Origin: Diphasiastrum complanatum
Taxonomy: Eukaryota > Streptophyta > Lycopodiopsida > Lycopodiales > Lycopodiaceae
Direction of reading: 5' to 3'
Length of the DNA: 64,000 nt
NCBI GenBank assembly: GCA_029204225.1
Contig: CM055096.1
Span: forward strand, 31,932,305-31,996,304
A program made the position numbers and the translations under genes. Numbering within the stretch: the first letter of the stretch is position 1; every line of letters begins with the position of its first letter. Of this stretch, positions 54,850 to 64,000 are shown one piece after another. The notes under the pieces are model-generated. The model was not told the origin of the DNA. It saw only the letters and a program-made list of their open reading frames with translations, and did not search any database.

Positions 54850-56414
54850 TTGTTTGTGCTAATCTTTGAAATGTTTTCTTTCAAAATTTCGGATAAACCT
54901 CAAGATATTCCTTTGAAGGATAAGAAGAAAATCATGTACTACTTCACAAAAGTGGTCAACAACACAAAGCTCTCTGAGCTTATTATTCATTTAGCTAAGA
55001 AGCCTGGCAGGGGGGACTCACAGTTTCATATTCAAGGAAAATTGCTTGATGATCAACCAGATGAGGATGAGGAAGAAGGTTTTGTGAACGTGCTTGTAAA
55101 GGAGACGGATAAGTCTCATTCTATTTTCATTCTGAACGAGACTATGAAAGATTCGACTCTGCCAAGATGAGGCCATCAAAACTTATTTTGATAAAGCTCT
55201 AGTTACTTTGGTATGTAATCATAAAACCTATTTTCACTCATATATGTTAATTAGTGTTCTATGCTTAGCATAGTGGTTACCTAAATATAAAATTCCCATG
55301 AACTTATAAGTGGAAAACCTTTTTGTAAATTGAGTAGTCCTATGTTGAGCATAGCCAATATAAATGCCTTTATTCATTATACTTTAAACCTGTTTTTCGT
55401 TTATGTCTAGAGCATAAAGCAATACTTAAAAATGGCACTAGCTGCTATTGCTAAGGAGAAAGATTGGTCTACTCATTACAGAATTCAAAATCTGTATCTA
55501 TTGGACCTCGCAAGCCCGCTTCTACCACTGCTCAAGTCACAAAGCCAACCACTAAAAATGTTGAGGATATTGTATCTGTCCCTCAATCCCAAAAAAAAAA
55601 AATCACATAATATTTCTGAATCCTCTCTCACTAGACCCAAGTCCCACCCAAAGACCATGGCTACACATCGCCACGAGTCCATTCCATTAGCTAAAAGCAA
55701 GAAAACCGTGACTAGACCCTCGATGTCTTTACCTAGTGCTTCCATCTGCCCCTTACAAGGCAGCTCTGAGATTGTTAAATTAAGAGAAGAAATTCATAAA
55801 ACAAAAAAACAATTAGAGAAACAACTTTAATTTTGTATATAAATCAGTGTGATAGGCCCAAGAACTCAGGAGGAGCACGACTTTGCAATGAAATAGAATA
55901 CATAACCATTGGTTATTACTCTTTGGACGACAAATGCTCGATGCTTCACTACAACACTTCCGGACTGACAAGTTTTGGAAACTTGTTCTAGTATCCAGCC
56001 GTGACCAAGAAACTGAAGAATCCAATGACGGGTTCTGTGGGTTGTCCCTACCAAAAGCCACAACAATCAATTAATCATTTAATTGATATTTTTCTCAACT
56101 AGCTAATTGGATTTTGTATTTATTTAGCAGTAGCGGCACTACGAGTGCATGTGCTATTAAAAAAGGCAGACATGTTGTTGTAGTAGATTTAGATTCTAAT
56201 TTAGTTGCTTTTGTAAAAATGAAAATAAAATATCTTTCAGTTTTGCTAGATGAACTATCTAAGGTGGAAAAGAATTTAGATAACAAGGACTCAATAATTT
56301 CCTTGTCCAAGGAACCCCAGCCTCCTCCTGCTAGCGGAAAAGTAGGCGATACAAGAAAATTTGTTGATGTCCTGGTTCAAGATTATAATGTGGTTACTGT
56401 TGTCGAGGAAACAC
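54850..56414 (+). pseudogene. Decayed N4/N6-type DNA methyltransferase gene, exon-containing 5' part
   Basis: An open frame (MFSFKISDKPQDIPLKDKKK, acidic DDQPDEDEEEG) shifts at about 55165 and runs to a donor at 55211 (CTTTG|GTATGT). After an intron it resumes at about 55411 (SIKQYLKMALAAIAKEKDWS) and passes a Ser/Lys-rich linker and a coiled coil (EIVKLREEIHKTKKQLEKQL). From about 55850, in broken frames, it reads NSGGARLCNEIEYITIGYY, YPAVTKKLKNP, PYQKP, ANWILYLFSSSGTTSACAIK and KGRHVVVVDLDSN. QKP followed by the (F.G)SGTT...D SAM-binding block is the C-terminal layout of beta-class N4-cytosine/N6-adenine DNA methyltransferases. The catalytic DPPY/SPPY motif is not found and is probably deleted. 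The copia element at 56415 interrupts it; the gene resumes at 62011. Confidence 0.65.
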
Positions 56415-56684
56415 TTAGAATTAAAGTAGAATCACTGTGTTACTGTAATGTGGGTCCTATCAGTTGATAAGGATCAGTTGGCCTCGCCACGAGGCAAGTC
56501 GACGGGACACGCGTCCCGCCAATGGCAACCTGGGTCATGCATGGGTTGCTTGAGTGAACAACTATATGTACAATGTAATTTCATTTTGAGAAATACAATT
56601 GCTATGTGAGCTTGCTGTGGAGAGTGTTTTCTGTCTGTGTTACTGTGTAGCATGATCTGTGTTCCTGTTCGAAGCAAATTCTAA
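56415..56684 (+). mobile_element. 5' LTR, 270 bp, TTAGAATT...AATTCTAA
   Basis: Starts TTAGAATTAAAG and ends GCAAATTCTAA. The first and last 8 bp are perfect inverted repeats but lack TG...CA. The 3' copy has the same length (270 bp) and differs at about 12 positions by eye (about 4.4%). The internal GGGACACGCGTCCC palindrome is shared. Confidence 0.93.
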
Positions 56685-56686
56685 GT

Positions 56687-56699
56687 TGGTATCAGAGCC
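56687..56699 (+). other. Primer-binding site TGGTATCAGAGCC
   Basis: Exact copia initiator-tRNA-Met primer-binding site, two bases after the 5' LTR. Confidence 0.92.
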
Positions 56700-57200
56700 G
56701 TACAGGGAGTGTACACAGTACAGCATCGCCGTTGAAGAGAGCTTCGGGAGAACTGTCTTCTGAGAGTTCGGGGTTTACGGCGGGTTGAAGACGGAAGCAC
56801 TGGTGCAGAGAGTTTAGCACACAGAAGCTTGGTGAGCTTGAGACTGTGTGAGAATTCTGTCGGCTGAATCAGAACCTCAGCAAATGAAATTTTGAAATTT
56901 TGAAGCAGGCTATTTGGTGTTTGCAGTCAGTGTGCATTCAATCGGACACCGTTTGACAAATGAATTGAAGCATCAGCTTTCCAATAGTAGGGCGACCTTA
57001 GAGCAGTTGATTTGGCCAACCAGAGAGCTATGAAAAGCAAGCCAAGATCAAAGTTGTGAGAAAAACCCTGGCCTAGGGTTTGGAAGCATAAAAGCAAGGT
57101 TTTCTCTCTATTTTGAACTGTTTTGTAAGCTATAAAAACACAAAGGAGGGCGCCCTAGCAGTGCAAATCAGACCAGAGGAGGCCGCGGACAACCGCGACC

Positions 57201-57353
<153 letters not shown>

Positions 57354-57629
57354 TTGAGGATTCATGAGGGATGCCATAGCCAACAAGCTTAGAAGCTTGA
57401 AAGAGGAGGAGATGAGCCGTGGAGGTCGTGCGCAGCCAGCATGAATTGGACCTTAGTGTATTGGAGGGAATCCGTGGCTGGAAGAGCCCATTTCAAAGCC
57501 CCAGATCGTTGACAGTCGTCTAATCGATGATGAGTTGAATCAGTGGTAGAGATGAGCTTCCTGTGGGCCGTGGGATTGCTGTAAGCCATTTGTTTTTAAC
57601 CTACGGCAGAAGTTTCAAGCAGTTTTGCA

Positions 57630-60600
57630 ATGGCAAACATGGGAGAGTCCATTTTGAGTGAAAGTAGCAAATTGGACGGGATTTCCAACTATGCAGTGTG
57701 GAAATTCACAATGAAAAACATACTGATGGAGAAAGACGTGTGGGAAGTCGTCACAGGTGATGAGAGAAGTCCGCCAAATGAAGCAGATATCAAAGTGTTC
57801 GACAAAAAGATGAGGAAAGCTTTGACCTTCATTAACTTGTCAGTGAAGGATCACATCATTACCCACATTTGTGATGCTGTTACACCCAGACACGCATGGG
57901 ATGTGCTAAAGGATAGTGCCTGAATAGAGCAAGGAGGGCACATTTAGACGTACATGACCAGAATCAAGACAATGAGGGATGAATTGCATTCTATTGGTGA
58001 GCGCATACATGATGTGGAGCTGGTGCACAATGCATTGTGCGGCATTGCAGAACCCTATCAGATGTTTGTGAGTGGAATAGCATCAAGAGAAAGATTGCCA
58101 ACCTTTGACAAGCTCACAGGAATCTTGATGCAATAAGAGCAACGGCGAGAAATGGTGAAAGCTAGACGTCAGAATATTGACGATCAGGTACTTGCGACAT
58201 GCCAAAAACAGCAAAGGCAAGGGCAAGAAGAAGTCTAAACAACAATTCAACCAAGTCTCAGGAGGTGAGAGATCTTCCAGTAAGACCAAGAAAAAAGACA
58301 ATTGCTCCCATTGTGGTAAAAAGGGCCATTGGAAGAGTGAATGTCGCAAATTCCGGCGGAACAAGGCAAGGGGAAACCAAAGCAAGTAGGTAACCTTGTC
58401 GATGAGGGTGAGATTGAAGACTCTAGCATCTTCATATCTGAATTGTCATCTAATCAAGATGATCAAGCATGGTATACTGACTCGGGAGCCACAAGACACA
58501 TGATAGGTAACAAGAGCTGGTTCAGTAGCTTGAAAGTGTTGGATAATGGAACGTCTGTTTCACAAGCAAATGGTGAGGTGTGCAAGATCAAGGAGATAGG
58601 CACTGTTTCAATCCAACCACTTGATGGCAAAAGCAGGATGATCAGGGAGGTACTTTACGTACCAAGTTTGAAGAAAAATCTGCTTTCTATTAGAGTCATT
58701 ACTGATCAAAAGTTGAAAGTAGAATTCGCCCATGATCGTTGCTTTGTAAAGGATGTGAACCAAACGTTCAAAGTTATTGCGGATGGAGTAAGGGATCCCA
58801 ATACAAAATTGTACAAGTTGAATGCTACAATCAAGGTGCAACATGGACTCGTATCGTCCATTCCATCAACAATTGAGTTGTGGCATAGGAGGCTTGGTTA
58901 CTTGAACTTGGGAAGCCTCAGTTTGATGAGGAAATTGGAGATGGTAACAGGATTGCCTACTATAGAAGACCATTTGAAATCGATGTGCGAATCATGTGTA
59001 TATGGGAAGCAGCATCGTGAGAAGTTCAATAAAGGTGGTGTTGCCAGAGCAAAGAACATCTTGGATTAATCCACACAGATTTATGCGGGCCTATGAGGAC
59101 CGTGTCCTTACGTAAGGCCTTCTATTTCATGACCTTTATTGATGATATGTCACGTAAGTTGTAAATCTACTTCCTGAAGAATAAATCAGATGCATTTGAC
59201 AATTTCAAGAGCTTCAAAGCATTGGTCGAAAATCAGACAGGTAGGACGATCAAAGTCCTAAGATCAAATAGTGGAGGTGAGTACAAGTCTAATGACTTCA
59301 ATGATCTTTGTGATCAATGTGGGATTAAAAAACAATTTACGCAAGCTCATACTCCTGCTCTCAATGGTGTAGCTGAGCTCAAGAATCGTACGATTGTGAA
59401 AAGTGCCAGATCTATGCTAGCTGAGATGAAACTACCAAAAGATTTTTGGTCAGAAGCATGTAGCACGGCAGTCTATCTTCAAAATAGAAGTCCTACCTTT
59501 GCCATACCAAAGATAACACCTGAGGAAGCATTCACGAAGAAGAAGCCAAAGGTAAAACACTTGCGAATCTTTGGATGTAAGGCCTTTGTACACATTTCTA
59601 AGGAAGAGAGACGTAAACTTGATGTGAAAGCTATCAAGTGCATATTCCTAGGATATGATGATCGTGTAAAGGGCTATAGATGTTTTGATCCAGTGGAAAA
59701 CAGAATCCATATAAGCCGTGATGTTATCTTTGATCAATCCAAGATGTATGAAGACGAGGATGCTGAGAAGATAGACACATCCAGTGGGAAAGATGGTATA
59801 GTGAGGATACCACCTGATGATGATCCATTCATTGACCTTCTGAGTGATGAACATGAGGATACATCTCAAGATACTACTACTCAACCTCAAGAGACAGGTT
59901 GGAGAGGTAGAGACAAACCTTTTGGTGCAAGAAGGATTGAAGTTGCACGTGACAAACGCAAGGAGAAGATGTATCGTGGGATACATTTTCACCAAGAAGC
60001 CGATCACCTGATAGGAATCTCCCTAAGTGGTTTGAGAGATTGTTGGAGAGTCGCGACATGGATGACTTTCCAGGATCATGTAGCTATGGAGAGCTATGAA
60101 GATCAACAAGAGAGAAGACACAACCTGAAAGGTATGAAGCAAATTATGCTCTCTTATCTAGCATTATTCAAAGCGAAGAACCTTCGACTTATGGTGAAGC
60201 GAAAGATGATGACATTTGGGTCAAGGCCATGGGAGAGGAGATGGAGTCAATTGCTAAGCATAGCACATGGGAATTAGTAGAACCACCAGTTGGCAAGAAA
60301 TTCATTGGTTGCAAATGGGTATACAGGACTAAGTACCATGCAGATGGGCACAAGGCAAGATTGGTGATCAAAGAGTATGCACAAAGTAAAGGCATCGACT
60401 ATGAGGAGACCTTTGCACCAGTATGTAAGTGGAATACTCTACACTTACTTGTTGCTTTAGCTTCACATTTTGGTTGGCCTTTGCATCAGATGGATGTGAA
60501 ATCTGCTTTTCTAAATGGTGAGTTAGAAGAAGAGGTGTTCATAGACCAACCTGAAGGCTTTGTAGCGAAGGGACATGAAAATAAAGTATGTCGCTTGAAG

Positions 60601-61684
60601 AAAGCGCTTTATGGTCTTAAACAGGCACCACGTGTGTGGTATAGCAGGATTGATGCCTACTTTCGTTCAAAGGGGATGGTGAGAACACATTCAGATCCAA
60701 ATTTATATGTCTTATGCTTTGATGGTATGGTTGCTTTGACTGCATTGATGACTTGATTATTACAGGAAATAATCAAGAGATGATAGATATGATCAAGAAA
60801 GGCCTCATGGAACAATTTGAGATGACAAATCTCAGCCTGATGTATTATTGCCTTGGAGTAGAGGTGTGGAAAAAAGGACACGAAGTGGGTTTAACACATG
60901 TGAAGTATGTCAAAGAGTTGCTACACAGGTTTAGGTTGCAGGATTGCAAACTAGTGAATACTCCTATTGAACTAGGTAAAAAGCTTTCTAAGTTTGATGA
61001 GTCACAGTCATTTGATGCCAGGCTGTATAGGCAGTTAGTAGGGAGCTTGATTTACCTTACCATGACTAGACCAGATATATGCTATGCTGTTGGCATTGTA
61101 AGTCAGTTTATGGTAGCACCTACGAAAACGCATTGGAAGGCAGCTGAACGCTTTTTGCGTTATGTGAAAGGCACTTCAGATTATAGCTTGATTTACAGGA
61201 AGCATGATGGTTTACTTGAGTTGTGTGGCTATGTGGATGCGGATTGGGGAGGTGACTATGATGATCGTAGATCCACCACAGGATTCCAGTTTTGTGGTAG
61301 TTGTTTTTCCTGGTCTAGTAAGAAGCAAAGTACAATTGTTCTATCCACCACAGAAGTAGAGTATAAGGCAATATATAGTGCAACACAGAAGCTATATGGT
61401 TGAGACAAATCTTGGAAGAAGTTGGCATGAAGCAGAAAAATCCCACGACATTACATAGCGACAGTCAGAGTGGCATTCAACTAGTAAAGAATCCAGTGTT
61501 CCATGCGAGAACCAAACACATTGAGATTCAGTATCACTTTATATGTGAGAGGCTACTGAGTCGTGAAATTCATGTTGTTCATTGTAGCACAGAAGAACAA
61601 CTAGCTGATATTTTCACTAAGCCACTTGTTGGAGAAAAGTTTGATAAGTTTAGATCAAAGCTTTATGGACTTAAAGTTTGTTGA
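57630..61684 (+). pseudogene. Ty1/copia gag-pol, broken
   Basis: Order: gag from ATG 57630 (MANMGESILSESSKLDG; NYAVWKFTMKNILM); a first stop at 57921; zinc knuckle CSHCGKKGHWKSEC (about 58300); protease WYTDSGATRHM (about 58470); gag-pre-integrase ELWHRRLGYLN and CESCVYGKQ (58870-59030); integrase core with LRSNSGGEY, where the family's Asp is Asn, and HTPALNGVAE (59222-59600); reverse transcriptase KWVYRTKYHADG and QMDVKSAFLNGELEEEVF (60310-60560) with IDDLI at the active site; RNase H YVDADWGG and STTEVEYKA (61230-61380) to the stop at 61684. Frames break in gag, before the integrase (59069-59222), at the reverse-transcriptase active site (about 60745) and in RNase H (about 61390). The element is not autonomous now, although LTR divergence is modest. 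Confidence 0.93.
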
Positions 61685-61727
61685 CTTTAAAGCTATGTAT
61701 ATGACTATATAAAAAGTAGACTCTACT

Positions 61728-61740
61728 TTAAGGAAGAGAG
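61728..61740 (+). other. Polypurine tract
   Basis: TTTAAGGAAGAGAG lies directly before the 3' LTR, as expected for plus-strand priming. Confidence 0.75.
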
Positions 61741-62010
61741 TTAGAATTAAAGTAGAATCACTGTGTTACTGTACTGTGGGTCCTATCAGTTGATAAGGAT
61801 TAGTTGGCCTCACCACGAGGCAAGTCGACGGGACACGCGTCCCGCCAACGGCAACCTGGGTCATGCATGGGTTGCTTGAGTGAACAACTATATGTACAGT
61901 ATAATTTCATTTTAAGAAATACAGTTGCTATGTGAGCTTGCTGTGGAGAGTGTTTTCTAACTGTGTTACTATGTAGCATGATCTGTGTCCCTGTTCGAAG
62001 CAAATTCTAA
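61741..62010 (+). mobile_element. 3' LTR, 270 bp
   Basis: Same ends and length as the 5' LTR. The flanks (GAAACAC on the left, TTGAAAATG on the right) show no 5-bp target-site duplication. Confidence 0.93.
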
Positions 62011-62095
62011 TTGAAAATGTAGAAGAGAGGTCATTTGAAACTACAATGGCTACTCAAGAAAAAGAAAAAGATGTAAATGACCTCAATGATTTTTG
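62011..62095 (+). pseudogene. 3' end of the interrupted methyltransferase gene
   Basis: Directly after the copia 3' LTR the reading frame NVEERSFETTMATQEKEKDV and NDLNDF then stop continues the frame that was open at 56414 (VVTVVEET). The two flanks join with no added bases, showing that the copia element landed inside this gene. Confidence 0.6.
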
Positions 62096-63280
62096 AAAAT
62101 AGAAATTTCTCTTTTATTTCAAAAAACAATTACGTTTATATGTTTTGACGTATTGTGTTTTGAAATCTTTCTGACGAAGTTAATATTCTTAAATTTGTTT
62201 TTTAAGAATTTGAAATTAAGATTTTAAATATTTTAAAAATTTTAACATTAATAATCATTAGCAAAACTAAAATTGTAATGAATTGTCAAGTTTTTAATAT
62301 TCTAATTTTTGATGTATTTTTACAATAATTTTTTAAAACTATATTGTCAAGAATTTAGATAAATGGAAAGAATTTTTTTTGGGTGATTTAAATATTTTCA
62401 CAAATCATTTAATCTCGATTATTATAAAGTAATTTCATTTGCATTTATTTAATGTTTAAATATTCAATGAACTTATATAGGTATTTGAAATATAAGTAAA
62501 GATTTTAAAAATATTAACAATCTAAAACATATTGATTAAAATTTTTGTTATAATTAAAAAATATATATTTTTTAATACAAAAACTGTAATTTAAAAAAAA
62601 TTTAAAATTTCAAAAAAAATAAACTTTTGTTTTAAATAAGCGAATTTTTTTTTTTAGTTATTCTAGTGGTTTTGTATCTAATGATTTTATTTTGAATAAT
62701 ATTGCTATTTTATATAAGCTAATTTACAATTATGAATCAAAATCTATTAACAAAATTTTAGTAGCTTGATTAATTTTCTTGCAAATACAACATTTTTTTA
62801 ACATTACAATATATTTATTTGAAGCATTTTAAATATGGATATTTTATGAAAAAAATTAAAAAAAATTGGAAAAAAATGAGTCTCCATATCATTTCTCTTT
62901 TTTTTTGTCATCATGTTTCAATACTAACCTCAACATAGCAACACAAGAAAAAATTTATATACAATGGAAAAAATTTATAATAGATAATTTAAGAAGCAGA
63001 AAAAAGTTTGTGACAATGAAGAGACCACCCTCTCAGATCTAAAAAGAAAATTAATTCAAGCTACATGCCTAGTGTTTGTAATAGTCCCAACCTCTATTGG
63101 AGCAACTTAGAATTTGATGAGCCATTATCCTTGTGAAGACAAATATCTTGGTGCAACTCCATTGGCATCCTATCCAATCAATCAAGGGCTTTTTACATAT
63201 TGCACTCTTCTATATCGCAACATTTGAAATGTCTGGATGATATAGATTAGCAGAGATGATAGAATACACATATAGTGTAA
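62096..63280. other. Very AT-rich intergenic region
   Basis: 62.1-62.9 kb is extremely AT-rich with long A and T runs and no coding signal; 62.9-63.28 kb is ordinary sequence. It could be matrix-attachment-like; that is conjecture. Confidence 0.4.
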
Positions 63281-63776
63281 TGTAGTAGTCTAATGCTATT
63301 AAGCAATCAAGACGAAATACAGACAACAAGTCCGTTTGCGTGCGAGAAGAGTTCTGTAATCAGGATCCATAGAGGTCCAAAGTCCGCTAGTAAGTGAGAT
63401 ATACATTCGTGAGAGAACCGTGTTTCTCCCACACCAACGCACTACGTGGATTTGCATGCAGTGCTTGAAGAAATCAAAGAAAAATCAATATAGATGATTT
63501 TTCTCGTTGTGTCTGATTTCGAATGCGAATGCGTCTGCTGTTAATCGTGTGTCTGAGTTTTTTCTAGTTCATTTGAATTTCGCACCTTGGTTGAAACTAG
63601 GTTGAATGTTGCATTAATTTTATAAACGTAGATCAACAGTGTCTGACTACATTCTGAAGGACTATAGGAGTGATTCAGTTGGCAGTGTCCAGCGATCGCA
63701 TCGAAACTCCATCCGAGTTGCAAGAGGATCGTGGTTGTCACGACAGTTTCGCGACTGCAAAATCCACCTCCCTTCA
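63281..63776 (+). mobile_element. 5' LTR of a copia element running off the right edge
   Basis: Aligns with the reverse complement of 42190-42690 and ends ...CTTCA just before the primer-binding site. The start is taken at TGTAGTAGTC but is approximate. Confidence 0.75.
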
Positions 63777-63777
63777 G

Positions 63778-63790
63778 TGGTATCAGAGCC
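63778..63790 (+). other. Primer-binding site TGGTATCAGAGCC
   Basis: Exact copia initiator-tRNA-Met site directly after the LTR. Confidence 0.9.
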
Positions 63791-63892
63791 GATAATCCTA
63801 TCATATTTTGACATAGCCAAGAAGCTAGCAGATCCAGGGGGCCAAGCATTCAAACAAACAACCACTCAACGAGGAAACAGACTCAAGAAGCA

Positions 63893-64000
63893 ATGGCTTC
63901 AATCAGCGGCATGTAGAGCAAGATCTGCACAGTACTTGATTCTTCAGGATCTAACTTTCTAGCCTAGAAAGTTAAGACATCACTGACATTCAAGGGCGAA
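63893..64000 (+). pseudogene. Copia gag start with two stops, truncated by window end
   Basis: From ATG 63893 (MASISGM) the frame meets TAG at once. After it KICTVLDSSGSNFLA and KVKTSLTFKGE resemble the gag opening of this LTR family, where the residue between them, normally Trp, is TAG. The copy is already inactivated. It belongs to the same family as the minus element at 42.2-46.5 kb. Confidence 0.65.

Noticed and set aside
62100-62900. Replication origin or organelle-derived DNA in the very AT-rich stretch
   Set aside because: No organelle gene or recognisable origin motif; AT-richness alone is not evidence.

Overview
This is nuclear DNA of a vascular plant. It is AT-rich and full of Ty1/copia retrotransposon debris, and its genes have ordinary GT-AG introns. 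One gene has introns up to 14.5 kb. Long introns packed with copia pieces, together with CASP-like and FAD-monooxygenase genes, suggest a large-genome fern (or another early-diverging vascular plant); this is inference, and no species is claimed.

Layout. Positions 1-6.1 kb hold four unusual intron-containing genes. A minus-strand acidic protein (65-885, running off the left edge) and a plus-strand fusion (1722-3457) diverge from an 830-bp region filled with short palindromes. The fusion joins a histone H3/CENH3-like fold to a Ulp1/C48-type cysteine-protease domain and reads through four exons without a break (472 aa). Two further unrecognised minus-strand genes follow (3653-5037 and 5423-6075). 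The first and last of the four each carry exactly one in-frame stop in an otherwise open frame. This cluster is the best candidate for an undescribed system.

Positions 8144-39815 hold one host gene on the minus strand: a seven-exon FAD-dependent monooxygenase (449 aa; every exon joins in frame) spread over 31.7 kb. Its introns hold copia fragments, a MITE-like element with GTTCCGGAAC palindromes, perfect hairpins, microsatellites and, in intron 1, a gag-protease-only LTR element (32178-35976) next to an inverted related LTR.

Positions 42.2-46.5 kb hold a decayed minus-strand copia element that has lost its 5' end. An LTR of the same family restarts at about 63.28 kb and runs off the right edge. 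Copia scraps lie at 47.9-48.6 kb. Positions 50227-51502 hold an intact three-exon CASP-like membrane protein gene.

Positions 53.4-62.1 kb hold remains of a second gene-bearing element: a minus-strand fragment with a GHTHDQIDQ motif (DUF7869-like), a roughly 490-bp giant inverted repeat built of twelve CCTATG..CATAGG palindromes about 41 bp apart, and a decayed plus-strand gene ending in an N4/N6-type DNA methyltransferase domain. A 5,596-bp copia element with non-canonical TTAG...CTAA LTR ends interrupts that gene. Both gene-bearing units (1-6 kb and 53-62 kb) place a palindrome array between divergent genes. A parallel mode of regulation is inferred, not shown.

The rest is non-coding or too decayed to call.
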